From contig CACKFV010000007.1 in assembly GCA_902599605.1 (NCBI GenBank), positions 1 to 57,649 on the forward strand: 57,649 nt of DNA, in the 5' to 3' direction. The stretch comes from an uncultured Pelagibacteraceae bacterium (GTDB lineage Bacteria > Pseudomonadota > Alphaproteobacteria > Pelagibacterales > Pelagibacteraceae). The notes under the pieces were generated by a model. It made no database searches. It was not told where the DNA came from and saw only the letters and a program-made list of their open reading frames with translations. Position numbers and translations under genes: made by a program. The number at the start of each line of letters is the position of its first letter. Within the stretch, counting starts at the first letter, position 1. This document shows positions 47,663-57,329 of this stretch, piece after piece.

Positions 47663-47738
47663 TGGCTCCTCGGGCAGGACTCGAACCTGCGACCAATTGA
47701 TTAACAGTCAACTGCTCTACCAACTGAGCTACCGAGGA
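47663..47738 (-). tRNA. tRNA-Asn (GTT)
   Basis: 76 bases with encoded CCA (47663-47665 on the complement). On the minus strand the acceptor TCCTCGG pairs with CCGAGGA, followed by discriminator G. The D arm is AGCTCAGTTGGTAGAGC, the anticodon loop CTGTTAA carries GTT, and the T arm is GCAGGTTCGAGTCCTGC. It lies downstream of tRNA-Cys on the same strand. Confidence 0.96.
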
Positions 47739-47789
47739 ATGTAAAAATCAAAACTTACTTTTTTTTTACTTGAAAACAACTCTTTTTTT

Positions 47790-47863
47790 TGGAGGTAACG
47801 CCCGGAATCGAACCGGGATACAAGGATTTGCAATCCTCTGCGTAACCATTCCGCCACGTTACC
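47790..47863 (-). tRNA. tRNA-Cys (GCA)
   Basis: 74 bases with encoded CCA. On the minus strand the acceptor GGTAACG pairs with CGTTACC, followed by discriminator T. The anticodon stem GAGGA/TCCTT (with one G-T pair) encloses TTGCAAA with anticodon GCA. The T arm is CCCGGTTCGATTCCGGG. It is probably cotranscribed with tRNA-Asn from a promoter within 47864-47980, divergent from valS. Confidence 0.95.
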
Positions 47864-47980
47864 GATAAATCTGATTATAAAACAATTTATAAGATGTTTA
47901 TATATGAAATATTCTATCAAATTCAATCAGAATTTGTTTATTGTTAAATACGTTTATTGAATTATAAACTATAAACACCA

Positions 47981-50599
47981 ATGAGTTCAGAAAAATATAC
48001 ACATTCTAAAGTAGAAAATAAGATTTACTCTTATTGGGAAAAAAAAGGTCTTTTTAAACCCAAAAAAAATAAAAAAAAGTATTCTATTGTAATTCCACCT
48101 CCAAATGTCACTGGAAGTCTTCATATGGGTCATGCATTAAACAATACAATTCAGGATTTACTAATTAGATTTCACAGAATGAATAATTTTGAAACTTTAT
48201 GGCAACCAGGAACTGATCATGCTGGAATTGCAACGCAAGCTTTAGTCGAAAGGAAACTTGAAAGTGAAAATATTGATAAACAATCAATTGGTAGAGAGGC
48301 TTTTATTAAAAAAGTCTGGGATTGGAAAAAAGAGTATGGCGATATCATCATCAATCAGCTTAAAAAACTTGGATGTTCATGTGATTGGTCAAGGAATGCA
48401 TTCACAATGGATAAAAATTTGTCTGCATCAGTTATTAAAGTTTTCATAGATCTTTATAACAAAGGTCTTATTTATAAATCTAAAAAATTAGTTAACTGGG
48501 ATACAGTATTAAAAACAGCTATATCTGATCTTGAAGTTGATCAAAGAGAAGTAAATTCAAAACTTTATTATATCAATTATCAAATTGAAAATAGTTCAGA
48601 ATTTATAACTATTGCAACAACAAGACCAGAAACAATGCTAGGAGACACGGCAGTAGCTGTTAATCCTAAAGATGAGAGGTACACTAATTTAGTAGGTAAA
48701 AATGTGGTTTTACCTATAACAGGTAGAAAAATAAAAATTATTCAAGATGATTACGCCGATCCAGAACAAGGTTCTGGTGCAGTTAAAATTACTCCAGCAC
48801 ATGATTTTAATGACTATGATGTGGGTAAAAGAAATAAATTAGAGATAATAAATATATTCACCGAGGATGGGAAGATAAATGAAAATGCACCTAGTGATTA
48901 TGTAGGTTTAGATCGGTTCGAAGCAAGAAAAAAAATCTTAAATGACCTTGGTGACAAACTTGTTAAAGAAGAAAATATTAAGAATAAAGTTCCTTACGGT
49001 GATAGATCTAACTCTGTAATTGAACCGTATCTTACAGAGCAATGGTTTGCAGATGCAAAAAAACTATCAGTAAAAGCAAAGAAGATTGTAAAGAATAAAA
49101 AAACAAAGTTTTTTCCACCTAATTGGTCAAAGACTTATTTCCAATGGATGAATAATATTGAACCTTGGTGTATATCAAGACAACTTTGGTGGGGCCATCA
49201 AATACCAGCTTGGTATGGACCTGATAAAAAAATCTTTGTGGCATCAAATTATAAAGAGGCAAAAAAACTAGCCAAAAAAAAATATAAGAAAGATGTAGAA
49301 TTAGTAAGAGATGAAGATGTTTTAGATACATGGTTCTCATCAGGATTATGGGCTTTTGCTACTCTTGGCTGGCCTAATAAAAATGAATATTTAAAAAAGT
49401 TTTACCCAACATCAGTTTTAGTAACAGGTTTTGACATTATCTTTTTTTGGGTAGCCAGAATGATGATGTTTGGAATGGAGTTTTTAAATAAACAACCATT
49501 TAAAGAAATTTATGTTCATGCATTGGTAAGAGATGAAAAAGGACAAAAAATGTCTAAGTCAAAAGGTAACGTAATTGATCCTTTGATATTAATAGATAAA
49601 TATAGTGCAGATGCATTAAGATTTACTTTGCTATCAATGGCATCACCAGGAAGAGATGTAAAACTATCTGAAGATAGAGTTAAAGGTTATAGAAATTTTC
49701 TAAATAAGCTTTGGAATGCAAACAACTTTTTGGCAATGAATAAGTGTGATTTTTCAAAGTCTAAAAAGGAGCCAAAAGTAAAATTAAATATAAATAAATG
49801 GATTATTTCAGAGTTAAACACAGTAACTAAGCTTATTGAAAAGAATATAAACGATTATAGGTTTGATGAAGCAGCAAGAAACATTTACCAATTTGTTTGG
49901 CATTCATATTGCGATTGGTATGTAGAGCTATCTAAAACTATCTTGAATTCGAAAGAAAAGTCATCAATTTCAGAGGTAAAACAGACCCTAAGTTATGTTT
50001 TTAAACAAATTTTAATTCTTTTACATCCATTCATTCCGTTTATTACAGAGGAATTGTGGTTAAAAAATAAGCTAGATAAACCAAAAAATTATCTAATGTT
50101 TGCTAATTGGTCGAATAAAAAAGCAAATAAAGATAAACAAATTAAGGAAGTAGAGAATATAATTAATTTAATTAGCCAACTTAGGGCATTTAAAAATGAA
50201 TTAAATGTAAGTCCGGGATCTTTTGTAGATATGTCTATTTCGACCCTATCTAAAAATGATCAGTCGTTTATCAAAAAAAATCAAACTGTTTTGAAAAAAC
50301 TTGGTAGGATAAATAGCTTCCTAGATACTGATAAAGATAAGGCATCAGCAAACTTAGTCATCAAAGGAGATATTTTTAAGATATATTTTGATCAATCAAT
50401 AGATCTCTCTTTGATCAAAGAAAACCTTCTAAAAAGGCAGCAAAAATACCAAAGTGAGTTAGATGGGATATCGAAAAGACTTTCTAACAAAAGTTTTGTA
50501 GAAAGGGCGCCAAAAAATATTGTTGATCAGGAAAAAAATAACTATAGTAATTTAAAAAAAGATATTGATAAAATATCAATCACTATAAAAGGTTTATAA
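47981..50599 (+). CDS. valS: Valyl-tRNA synthetase
   Basis: Class I synthetase of 872 residues. The HIGH motif is [11 protein letters not shown] near residue 46. The CP1 editing domain holds [15 protein letters not shown] (about 208-222). The KMSKS loop is [14 protein letters not shown] near residue 522. Then come the helical anticodon-binding domain and a short C-terminal coiled coil (about 800-870). The start follows a 117-base gap after tRNA-Cys. The stop overlaps ilvD as TAATG. Confidence 0.96.
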   Translation: MSSEKYTHSKVENKIYSYWEKKGLFKPKKNKKKYSIVIPPPNVTGSLHMGHALNNTIQDLLIRFHRMNNFETLWQPGTDHAGIATQALVERKLESENIDKQSIGREAFIKKVWDWKKEYGDIIINQLKKLGCSCDWSRNAFTMDKNLSASVIKVFIDLYNKGLIYKSKKLVNWDTVLKTAISDLEVDQREVNSKLYYINYQIENSSEFITIATTRPETMLGDTAVAVNPKDERYTNLVGKNVVLPITGRKIKIIQDDYADPEQGSGAVKITPAHDFNDYDVGKRNKLEIINIFTEDGKINENAPSDYVGLDRFEARKKILNDLGDKLVKEENIKNKVPYGDRSNSVIEPYLTEQWFADAKKLSVKAKKIVKNKKTKFFPPNWSKTYFQWMNNIEPWCISRQLWWGHQIPAWYGPDKKIFVASNYKEAKKLAKKKYKKDVELVRDEDVLDTWFSSGLWAFATLGWPNKNEYLKKFYPTSVLVTGFDIIFFWVARMMMFGMEFLNKQPFKEIYVHALVRDEKGQKMSKSKGNVIDPLILIDKYSADALRFTLLSMASPGRDVKLSEDRVKGYRNFLNKLWNANNFLAMNKCDFSKSKKEPKVKLNINKWIISELNTVTKLIEKNINDYRFDEAARNIYQFVWHSYCDWYVELSKTILNSKEKSSISEVKQTLSYVFKQILILLHPFIPFITEELWLKNKLDKPKNYLMFANWSNKKANKDKQIKEVENIINLISQLRAFKNELNVSPGSFVDMSISTLSKNDQSFIKKNQTVLKKLGRINSFLDTDKDKASANLVIKGDIFKIYFDQSIDLSLIKENLLKRQQKYQSELDGISKRLSNKSFVERAPKNIVDQEKNNYSNLKKDIDKISITIKGL

Positions 50600-52317
50600 T
50601 GAAGAAATTTAATAAGAAGAAATTACCAAGTAGACACACATCTTTAGGACCTGATAAGGCTCCACAAAGATCTTTTTATTATGCAATGGATTTGACCGAA
50701 AAAGATGTAGCAAAACCTTTTGTAGGTGTTGTTTCAACATGGAACGAGGCAGCTCCTTGTAATATTGCTTTAATGAGACAGGCACAATCAGTTAAAAAGG
50801 GAGTTCATCAAGCAGGAGGCACACCAAGAGAATTTTGCACGATTACGGTTACAGATGGAATAGCAATGGGTCATGAAGGAATGAAGTCTTCATTGATTTC
50901 ACGAGATGTAATTGCAGACTCAACTGAATTAACTGTTAGAGGACATTGTTATGATGCTTTAGTTGGCGTTGCAGGTTGTGATAAATCTTTACCAGGCTTA
51001 ATGATGGCAATGGTAAGATTAAATGTACCAAGTGTCTTTATTTATGGTGGTTCAATATTACCGGGCAGATTTAATGGAAAAGATGTAACAGTTGTTGATG
51101 TATTTGAAGGAGTTGGAAAATTTTCTTCAGGAAAAATGTCAGCACATGCACTGAGAAAATTAGAACTTAAGGCTTGCCCAAGTGCTGGAGCTTGTGGAGG
51201 ACAATTTACAGCAAATACTATGGCATGTGTATCTGAGGCAATAGGATTAGCATTACCATATTCAGCTGGAACACCAGCGCCATACACACAAAGAGATTCT
51301 TATGCTTTAAAAAGTGGTAAGGCAGTAATGAATTTGTTAGCAAAAAACATTAGACCAAGAGACATTGTTACAAAAAAATCTTTAGAAAACGCTGCAACAA
51401 TTGTTGCTGCAACAGGTGGTTCAACTAATGCTGCTTTACATTTACCTGCACTTGCTAATGAAGCAGGAATTAAATTTGATTTAATGGATGTTGCAAGAAT
51501 ATTTAAGAAAACACCTTATCTTGCAGACTTAAAACCTGGTGGAAAATATGTTGCAAAAGATATGTGGAAAGCAGGTGGAGTTCCAATGCTTTTAAAAACT
51601 TTATTAGATGGTGGCTACATACACGGTGATTGTATGACGGTTACTGGAAAAACAATGAGACAAAATTTAAAAAACGTTAAGTTTAATAAAAATCAAAAAG
51701 TTATGAGAACACATAACCAACCATTGTCTCCTGATGGTGGTGTTGTTGGTTTAAAAGGTAATTTAGCACCTGATGGAGCAATTGTTAAAGTTGCTGGATT
51801 AAAGAAATTACAATTCACAGGTAAAGCAAGATGTTTCGATACTGAAGAAGCTGCTTATAAAGCAGTTAAAAATAAAAAATATAAAGACGGTGACATTATA
51901 ATAATAAGATACGAAGGACCTAAAGGTGGACCAGGTATGAGAGAAATGCTTCAAACAACTGGTGCAATTTACGGACAAGGTAAAGGTGAAAAAGTTGCAC
52001 TAATAACTGATGGAAGATTTTCAGGTGCAACAAGAGGATTTTGTATAGGTCATGTAGGACCCGAAGCATCAGTTGGAGGACCAATAGCCTTACTTAAGAA
52101 TGGAGACATCATAGATTTAGATGCTAAGAAGGGTACAATTAATGTTCGTTTATCTAGAAAAGAATTAGCGAAAAGAAGAAAGAAATGGAAACCAAAGAAA
52201 ATTAATTTTGGTAATGGAACACTTTGGAAGTATGCTCAAACAGTTGGTCCAGCTTATCTAGGTGCACCTACGCACCCTGGAGCAAAAGAAGAGGTTAGAA
52301 CATACGCTGATATTTAA
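50599..52317 (+). CDS. ilvD: Dihydroxy-acid dehydratase
   Basis: Fe-S enzyme of branched-chain amino-acid synthesis, giving the 2-oxo acids for valine, leucine and isoleucine. The 572 residues show cluster and active-site motifs [45 protein letters not shown], and the C-terminal [22 protein letters not shown]. Codon choice is richer in GGT/GCA than in neighbours. Linked to valS and manC by 1-base overlaps. Confidence 0.96.
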   Translation: MKKFNKKKLPSRHTSLGPDKAPQRSFYYAMDLTEKDVAKPFVGVVSTWNEAAPCNIALMRQAQSVKKGVHQAGGTPREFCTITVTDGIAMGHEGMKSSLISRDVIADSTELTVRGHCYDALVGVAGCDKSLPGLMMAMVRLNVPSVFIYGGSILPGRFNGKDVTVVDVFEGVGKFSSGKMSAHALRKLELKACPSAGACGGQFTANTMACVSEAIGLALPYSAGTPAPYTQRDSYALKSGKAVMNLLAKNIRPRDIVTKKSLENAATIVAATGGSTNAALHLPALANEAGIKFDLMDVARIFKKTPYLADLKPGGKYVAKDMWKAGGVPMLLKTLLDGGYIHGDCMTVTGKTMRQNLKNVKFNKNQKVMRTHNQPLSPDGGVVGLKGNLAPDGAIVKVAGLKKLQFTGKARCFDTEEAAYKAVKNKKYKDGDIIIIRYEGPKGGPGMREMLQTTGAIYGQGKGEKVALITDGRFSGATRGFCIGHVGPEASVGGPIALLKNGDIIDLDAKKGTINVRLSRKELAKRRKKWKPKKINFGNGTLWKYAQTVGPAYLGAPTHPGAKEEVRTYADI

Positions 52318-53519
52318 TGAAAATTAGACCAGTTATTCTATGCGGAGGAGCAGGTACTAGACTGTGGCCTAAAAAATCTAAACATCAAGCAAAACAGTTC
52401 ATAGATTTTGGCGGTTGGACATTAATTAACAAAACTTTTGAAAGAGTTAAAAGTAAAGTTTTTGACTATCCAATTATTAGCACTAATTCAAAATATCTTA
52501 GGGATGTAAAAAAGGCTTTAAAGAAAAGTAAAATTAAAAAATATAAGATTATTTTAGAGCCAGCGAAAAAAAATACTGCTCCAGCAATTTTAGCATCAGC
52601 ACTGATTAAAGATGTGCCGTATAATCAGCCTTTAATGTATTTTGCAGCAGATCATTTAATTGAAAAACCAAATAAACTAATAACAGCTATTAATAAAAAT
52701 AAGTCAAATTTAGACGAAAAAAACGTATTTATTTTTGGAATAAAACCCACAAGCCCTTCTAGTGAGTATGGATACTTCATTACCAAGAAAAAAAAGAACA
52801 TTAATAAAGTCACTAGATTTATTGAAAAACCAAAAGTATCTAAGGCAAAGCAAGTAATTAAACAAAAGGGTTATTGGAATTCTGGGATGTTTTTTTTGAG
52901 AAAAGACTCAATTATTAATAATTTTAAGAAATATCAGCCTAATATTTTTCGAAACTGTAACAAAGCTGTAATAAAAGCTAAATATAAAAGCAATGTGTAT
53001 TATTTAAACAAACAAGCATTTTCTAAAGCTACAGCAAAATCTTTTGATTATGCGATACTAGAGAAAACTAAAAATATCAATGCGATCAAACTTGATATTC
53101 CATGGTCAGATTTAGGGAGCTGGAAAGAAATCTGCAAAATGTACGGAAAGATTAAAAATAGATATTTTAAAAAGAAAAACGTATTTCATAGACCGTGGGG
53201 CAGCTACACAAACTTATTTAAAGGCAAAGAATTTTTAATTAAAGAATTGTATGTGAAATCTAAAGGTATTTTAAGTCTTCAAAAACATTTCCATAGAGCA
53301 GAACACTGGGTAGTTACTCATGGAATTCCAAGAATTACTCTAAATAAAAGTAAATTCTTAAAGAAACCTGGTGAAACTATTTATATTCCATTAGGAGCTG
53401 TTCATAGAATTGAAAATCCATTTAAAAAACCGGTAAAAATTATAGAAGCACAAATAGGCTCAATCCTTAAAGAAACAGATATTGTTAGATATCAGGATGT
53501 ATACGGCAGAGTAAAATAG
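52317..53519 (+). CDS. manC: Mannose-1-phosphate guanylyltransferase with C-terminal cupin (ManC/CpsB-like)
   Basis: Makes GDP-mannose from mannose 1-phosphate and GTP. The N-terminal nucleotidyltransferase domain has the pyrophosphorylase motif as CGGAGTRLWPKKSKHQAKQF, FAADHLIEKP, FIEKP and YWNSGMFFLR. The C-terminal mannose-6-phosphate isomerase-type cupin (about 285-400) has RPWGSYTNL and LQKHFHRAEHWVV. At 400 residues it is shorter than the usual 470, with the cupin kept. No other sugar-nucleotide gene is nearby, so its end use (exopolysaccharide, LPS or glycolipid) is unknown. Confidence 0.88.
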   Translation: MKIRPVILCGGAGTRLWPKKSKHQAKQFIDFGGWTLINKTFERVKSKVFDYPIISTNSKYLRDVKKALKKSKIKKYKIILEPAKKNTAPAILASALIKDVPYNQPLMYFAADHLIEKPNKLITAINKNKSNLDEKNVFIFGIKPTSPSSEYGYFITKKKKNINKVTRFIEKPKVSKAKQVIKQKGYWNSGMFFLRKDSIINNFKKYQPNIFRNCNKAVIKAKYKSNVYYLNKQAFSKATAKSFDYAILEKTKNINAIKLDIPWSDLGSWKEICKMYGKIKNRYFKKKNVFHRPWGSYTNLFKGKEFLIKELYVKSKGILSLQKHFHRAEHWVVTHGIPRITLNKSKFLKKPGETIYIPLGAVHRIENPFKKPVKIIEAQIGSILKETDIVRYQDVYGRVK

Positions 53520-53523
53520 TTCC

Positions 53524-54675
53524 ATGGAATTACTTACGATAATCTTAATTCTTATAATTGGAATATTGTCTTTTTTATTGCTCAAAAAGGAAAGGGTTTT
53601 AGGAATAAATTTAGAAGACAACCAAAAAGAAGTAAAAATAATTGAAAACAAAGATTATCAAAAAAATATTTTATCTTTATTAAATTATATCCCCGAAGGC
53701 ATAATAATAATAAATAAGTCAAAGGAAATTCTATATAACAATTCCTCAGCTCAAAAAAGATTTGAAACTAAATTGAATGAAAATATAAGCTCTTCTCTTA
53801 GGAATCCTGACTTATTAATTTCAATAGAAAAAGCATTTAATAATCAAAAAGTAAAAGACTTAGAAATTGAGATTAGAAATCCATCTGTTTTAAGAATGAA
53901 TATCAGTTTATTTTACGATAATAATAATTTATTTTTTGACGAAGAATCTTGCATGTTATTTATAAGAGATTTAACTGAATTTTATAAATTTCAGCAGCTT
54001 AAATCTGACTTTGTTGCTAATGTCTCACATGAATTAAGAACTCCATTACAATCAATTAAGATGGGATTGGAAACATTTGATAAAAATTCTGATATAAATA
54101 AGAATTCTGAAGTCAATAACTTATTACCTGTAATGATATCTCAATCTGAGAGAATGGAAAATTTGATTAGGGATTTGCTATCTTTGTCAAAAATTGAACT
54201 ACAAGAACATATTAGACCAACTCATGAAATTAATCTTATTGAGGTTATTGACTATGTGATTAAAACTTATGAAAACATTGTTAAAAAAAACAACGTAAAT
54301 ATTGAATTTCAAAAGACAGAAAATTTTAAGATTATTGGTGATAGAGATAAATTAATTGAAATATTTACAAACCTCATTGATAATTCAATTAAATATAGTG
54401 ATAAAAATAAAGAGATTAAAATTACAACTAAGAAAGAGGGAAATTTAAATATAGTTTCTGTAGAGGATCAAGGTATAGGCATACCAAAAGAATTCATCCA
54501 TAGGATCACAGAAAGATTTTATACAGTAGATCCAAGCAAAAGTAGAAGCGTCGGTGGAACAGGACTTGGGTTAGCGATAGTTAAACATCTAGTATCTCAG
54601 CATAGAGGTGAAATGGATATTTCAAGCGTTCAAAATAAAGGAACTACAATAAGCGTTAAATTTAACTCTTTATAA
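53524..54675 (+). CDS. phoR: Phosphate-regulon sensor histidine kinase PhoR
   Basis: Membrane kinase of the phosphate-starvation response, expected to act on PhoB (not in the window). The 383 residues have one N-terminal membrane helix (1-20), a PAS-like region (about 50-155), H-box VANVSHELRTPLQ with phospho-His169, and the ATPase elements FTNLIDNSIKYS, DQGIGIP and GGTGLGLAIVKH. The call as PhoR rests on this architecture and on its place directly before pstSCA. It starts four bases after manC, so its transcription may come through ilvD-manC. Confidence 0.9.
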   Translation: MELLTIILILIIGILSFLLLKKERVLGINLEDNQKEVKIIENKDYQKNILSLLNYIPEGIIIINKSKEILYNNSSAQKRFETKLNENISSSLRNPDLLISIEKAFNNQKVKDLEIEIRNPSVLRMNISLFYDNNNLFFDEESCMLFIRDLTEFYKFQQLKSDFVANVSHELRTPLQSIKMGLETFDKNSDINKNSEVNNLLPVMISQSERMENLIRDLLSLSKIELQEHIRPTHEINLIEVIDYVIKTYENIVKKNNVNIEFQKTENFKIIGDRDKLIEIFTNLIDNSIKYSDKNKEIKITTKKEGNLNIVSVEDQGIGIPKEFIHRITERFYTVDPSKSRSVGGTGLGLAIVKHLVSQHRGEMDISSVQNKGTTISVKFNSL

Positions 54676-54695
54676 TTCAACTAAAAAGTTAGTCT

Positions 54696-54739
54696 TTGTC
54701 ATAAAACTTTAACTTTATCTTAACAAAACTTTTAACATT
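54696..54739 (+). promoter_or_regulatory. Pho box: four tandem 11-base PhoB sites
   Basis: Four units with strict 11-base spacing: TTGTCATAAAA (54696), CTTTAACTTTA (54707), TCTTAACAAAA (54718), CTTTTAACATT (54729). The first matches the classic Pho-box half CTGTCATAAA closely; the others keep the CTTxAxC core with an A/T-rich four-base tail. It lies 46 bases before the pstS start, in the 110-base gap after phoR. PhoB activation of pstSCA is the natural reading. A palindrome GTTCATGAAC (54755-54764) lies between it and the AAGGAG ribosome binding site. Confidence 0.85.
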
Positions 54740-54785
54740 TGAATTTAAACATTTGTTCATGAACGAATCTAAACAAGGAGAAAAT

Positions 54786-55814
54786 ATGAATAGATTGTTA
54801 AAATTAATGTTAGGATTTCTAATAGTATTTAGTTTCGCTACTAATAGCTATTCAAGAGATCAAATTAAAATCGTAGGATCATCAACTGTTTATCCATATG
54901 CTACTGTTGTAGCAGAAAAATTTGGTAAAGGTGGAAAATTCAAAACACCAGTTATTGAAAGTACTGGAACAGGCGGTGGAATGAAGTTATTTTGTGCTGG
55001 AGTTGGTGCAAACCACCCAGATATAACAAATGCCTCAAGAGCTATTAAGCCAAAAGAAAAAACGTTATGTGAAAAAAATGGTGTTACCGATATCATTGAA
55101 ATAGTTGTTGGTAATGATGGTATCTCATTTGCACATTCAGTAAATTCACCAGATGCTGATTTTACCAAAGAACAACTTTGGAGAGCTTTGGCAGCAAAAG
55201 TTGACGTGGATGGAAAGCTTGTTGAAAATCCATATAAAAAATGGAGTGATATTGACTCAAGTCTTCCAAACAAAAAGATTGAAATTTTAGTTGCACCACC
55301 GACATCCGGTACAAGAGACGCATGGAATTCGTTAGTTATGGCTAAAGGATGTACTAAAACTGCTAAATCAATTTATGAAGCAGATGGTAAAAAAGCAAAA
55401 AAAGAGTGCGTAAAAATTAGAGAAGATGGTTATGCAGTTGAAGCAGGTGAAAATGACACTTTAATTGTTCAAAAACTTACTTCGAATCCAGACGCATATG
55501 GTTTTTTTGGTTATAGTTATTTAGTTGCTAACAAAGATAAGATTAAAGCTTCAGCAGTTAATGGAGTGAAACCATCTTTACAGGGAATTCAAGATTACTC
55601 ATATCCGATTGCAAGACCTTTATTTTTTTATGTAAAGAAGGCTCATGTTGGAGTTATTCCAGGTATTGAAGAATTTTTAAAAGAATTTACTTCAAAAAAA
55701 GCAATGAGTAACAGGGGATACCTAGCCCAAATAGGATTAGTCCCTTTGGCTTCAGATAAGTATCAATCAACAAGAACAGCTGCTTTAGAGTTAATTACAA
55801 TTAACTTAAACTAA
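54786..55814 (+). CDS. pstS: Phosphate ABC transporter, phosphate-binding protein PstS
   Basis: Periplasmic phosphate receptor. A signal peptide is seen at residues 1-23 (SYS|RDQ). The mature protein begins IKIVGSSTVYPYATVVAE and carries the phosphate-binding signatures ESTGTGGGMKLFC, NASRAIKPKE, VGNDGISFA and PPTSGTRDAWN. ATG 54786 has AAGGAG six bases upstream (54775-54780); an in-frame TTG at 54753 is not used. 342 residues. A terminator-like hairpin follows the stop. Confidence 0.95.
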   Translation: MNRLLKLMLGFLIVFSFATNSYSRDQIKIVGSSTVYPYATVVAEKFGKGGKFKTPVIESTGTGGGMKLFCAGVGANHPDITNASRAIKPKEKTLCEKNGVTDIIEIVVGNDGISFAHSVNSPDADFTKEQLWRALAAKVDVDGKLVENPYKKWSDIDSSLPNKKIEILVAPPTSGTRDAWNSLVMAKGCTKTAKSIYEADGKKAKKECVKIREDGYAVEAGENDTLIVQKLTSNPDAYGFFGYSYLVANKDKIKASAVNGVKPSLQGIQDYSYPIARPLFFYVKKAHVGVIPGIEEFLKEFTSKKAMSNRGYLAQIGLVPLASDKYQSTRTAALELITINLN

Positions 55815-55830
55815 ATTCTACTTTCCTCAA

Positions 55831-55860
55831 AAAAGGCCAGTTTTACCTGGCCTTTTTTTT
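55831..55860 (+). terminator. Intercistronic terminator-like hairpin pstS/pstC
   Basis: Ten-base-pair stem AAAAGGCCAG (55831-55840) / CTGGCCTTTT (55847-55856), loop TTTTAC, and T run to 55860. It lies 17 bases after the pstS stop and about 65 bases before pstC. It probably lets pstS be expressed well above pstCA, the same arrangement as between aapJ and aapQ. Confidence 0.87.
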
Positions 55861-55925
55861 CTTATTACAATTTAAAGTTTAGTTTGTAACAATTCTGTAA
55901 CATTAAAAAGTTATCAATCTGGCGA

Positions 55926-57329
55926 ATGAACCTAGTTCTTATTTTTTTAATTATCATATTTTCATCATCACTATTTTTTTATGGTAGGTCAAAAACCAAA
56001 AGTTTAGCCATATCAGGAAATATAAAACTAAATGCTTTACCTAAATTCTATGGATATTATCTTGTTTTATGGTGCTCAATTCCTGCATTAGTGTTCTTAT
56101 TGATTTGGTCATTATTCGAACCAGTTATTATAAAATCAATTATAATTGATACTGCAGCAAAACAAGGTGCAATATTTAATGATAAAAATGAAGCTAATTT
56201 AGTATATGAAAAAATTAAAGCTATTCACTTAGGAACTTATTTAGGTGAGTTGGATAGTATATTAAAAGAAAGCGCACTAGCTTATGCTAAATTTATTAAT
56301 ATATTCACAAACTCTAAAGTAGTATTGATATTTGGAATTATCATCGCTTCTACACTTTACTCCCTCAAAAAGATAAAAAACAATAATAAAGCAAGAGATG
56401 ACGTTGAAGTTATTTTAAAAGGATTATTATTTGTGTCGTCATTAATAGCAATACTAACGACATTAGGAATAATATTGTCCTTACTTTTTGAAAGTATAAA
56501 ATTTTTCTCTGTAATTAATATATTTGACTATTTATTTGGTACTAACTGGAGTCCGCAGAGAGCATTTGTAAGAGATGCTTCTTCTATTACTCCTGCTGAG
56601 TACCAAGAATTAAAAGACGCATTTGGATTTGTTCCATTAATAGCTGGAACTGGTTTTATAGCTTTCTTAGCAATGCTTGTTGCAGTGCCGGTTGGTTTGT
56701 TCTCCGGTATATATATGGCAGAATATGCATCGCTTAGAGTGAGAAGATTTTCAAAACCTGTTATTGAGATTTTAGCTGGGATTCCAACTGTGGTTTATGG
56801 TTTTTTTGCAGCATTAACAGTTGGACCATTTTTTAGACAAGTGGGTGAAAATTTTGGACTTACAGTTTCTTCTGAAAGTGCTTTAGCAGCAGGGTTAATA
56901 ATGGGTATAATGATTATCCCATACGTTTCATCTCTATCAGATGATGTAATTAATTCTGTACCTCAGTCATTAAGAGATGGTTCATACGCTGTGGGCGCCA
57001 CAAAGTCAGAAACTATAAAAAAAGTTGTAATACCTGCTGCATTACCAGGAATTATTGGATCCATATTATTAGCTGTATCAAGAGCAATAGGGGAAACAAT
57101 GATTGTAGTTATGGCTGCAGGTCTAGCAGCAAATCTTACAATTAATCCTTTAGAGTCAACCACAACAATTACTACCCAAATTGTAATGATACTTGTCGGT
57201 GACCAAGAGTTTGATAGTCCGAAAACTCAATCAGCTTTTGCGTTAGGATTAACATTATTTATTGCTACACTAATTTTGAATTTCATTGCTCAAAGAGCAG
57301 TCAAAAAATACAGAGAAAAATATGACTAA
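55926..57329 (+). CDS. pstC: Phosphate ABC transporter permease PstC
   Basis: Membrane subunit of the phosphate importer; 467 residues with an extended N-terminal half of three to four helices, as in alphaproteobacteria. The transport domain begins near residue 240 (FVPLIAGTGFIAFLAMLVAV). It contains EILAGIPTVVYGFFA, the cytoplasmic loop SLRDGSYAVGATKSETIKKV near residue 345, and SRAIGETMIVVMAAG. The 111 bases before it hold the pstS hairpin and AT-rich sequence. The end overlaps pstA by 8 bases (ATGACTAA). Confidence 0.93.
   Translation: MNLVLIFLIIIFSSSLFFYGRSKTKSLAISGNIKLNALPKFYGYYLVLWCSIPALVFLLIWSLFEPVIIKSIIIDTAAKQGAIFNDKNEANLVYEKIKAIHLGTYLGELDSILKESALAYAKFINIFTNSKVVLIFGIIIASTLYSLKKIKNNNKARDDVEVILKGLLFVSSLIAILTTLGIILSLLFESIKFFSVINIFDYLFGTNWSPQRAFVRDASSITPAEYQELKDAFGFVPLIAGTGFIAFLAMLVAVPVGLFSGIYMAEYASLRVRRFSKPVIEILAGIPTVVYGFFAALTVGPFFRQVGENFGLTVSSESALAAGLIMGIMIIPYVSSLSDDVINSVPQSLRDGSYAVGATKSETIKKVVIPAALPGIIGSILLAVSRAIGETMIVVMAAGLAANLTINPLESTTTITTQIVMILVGDQEFDSPKTQSAFALGLTLFIATLILNFIAQRAVKKYREKYD

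Noticed and set aside
47729-47926. 65-codon minus-strand frame
   Set aside because: Runs through tRNA-Asn and tRNA-Cys; not a protein gene.
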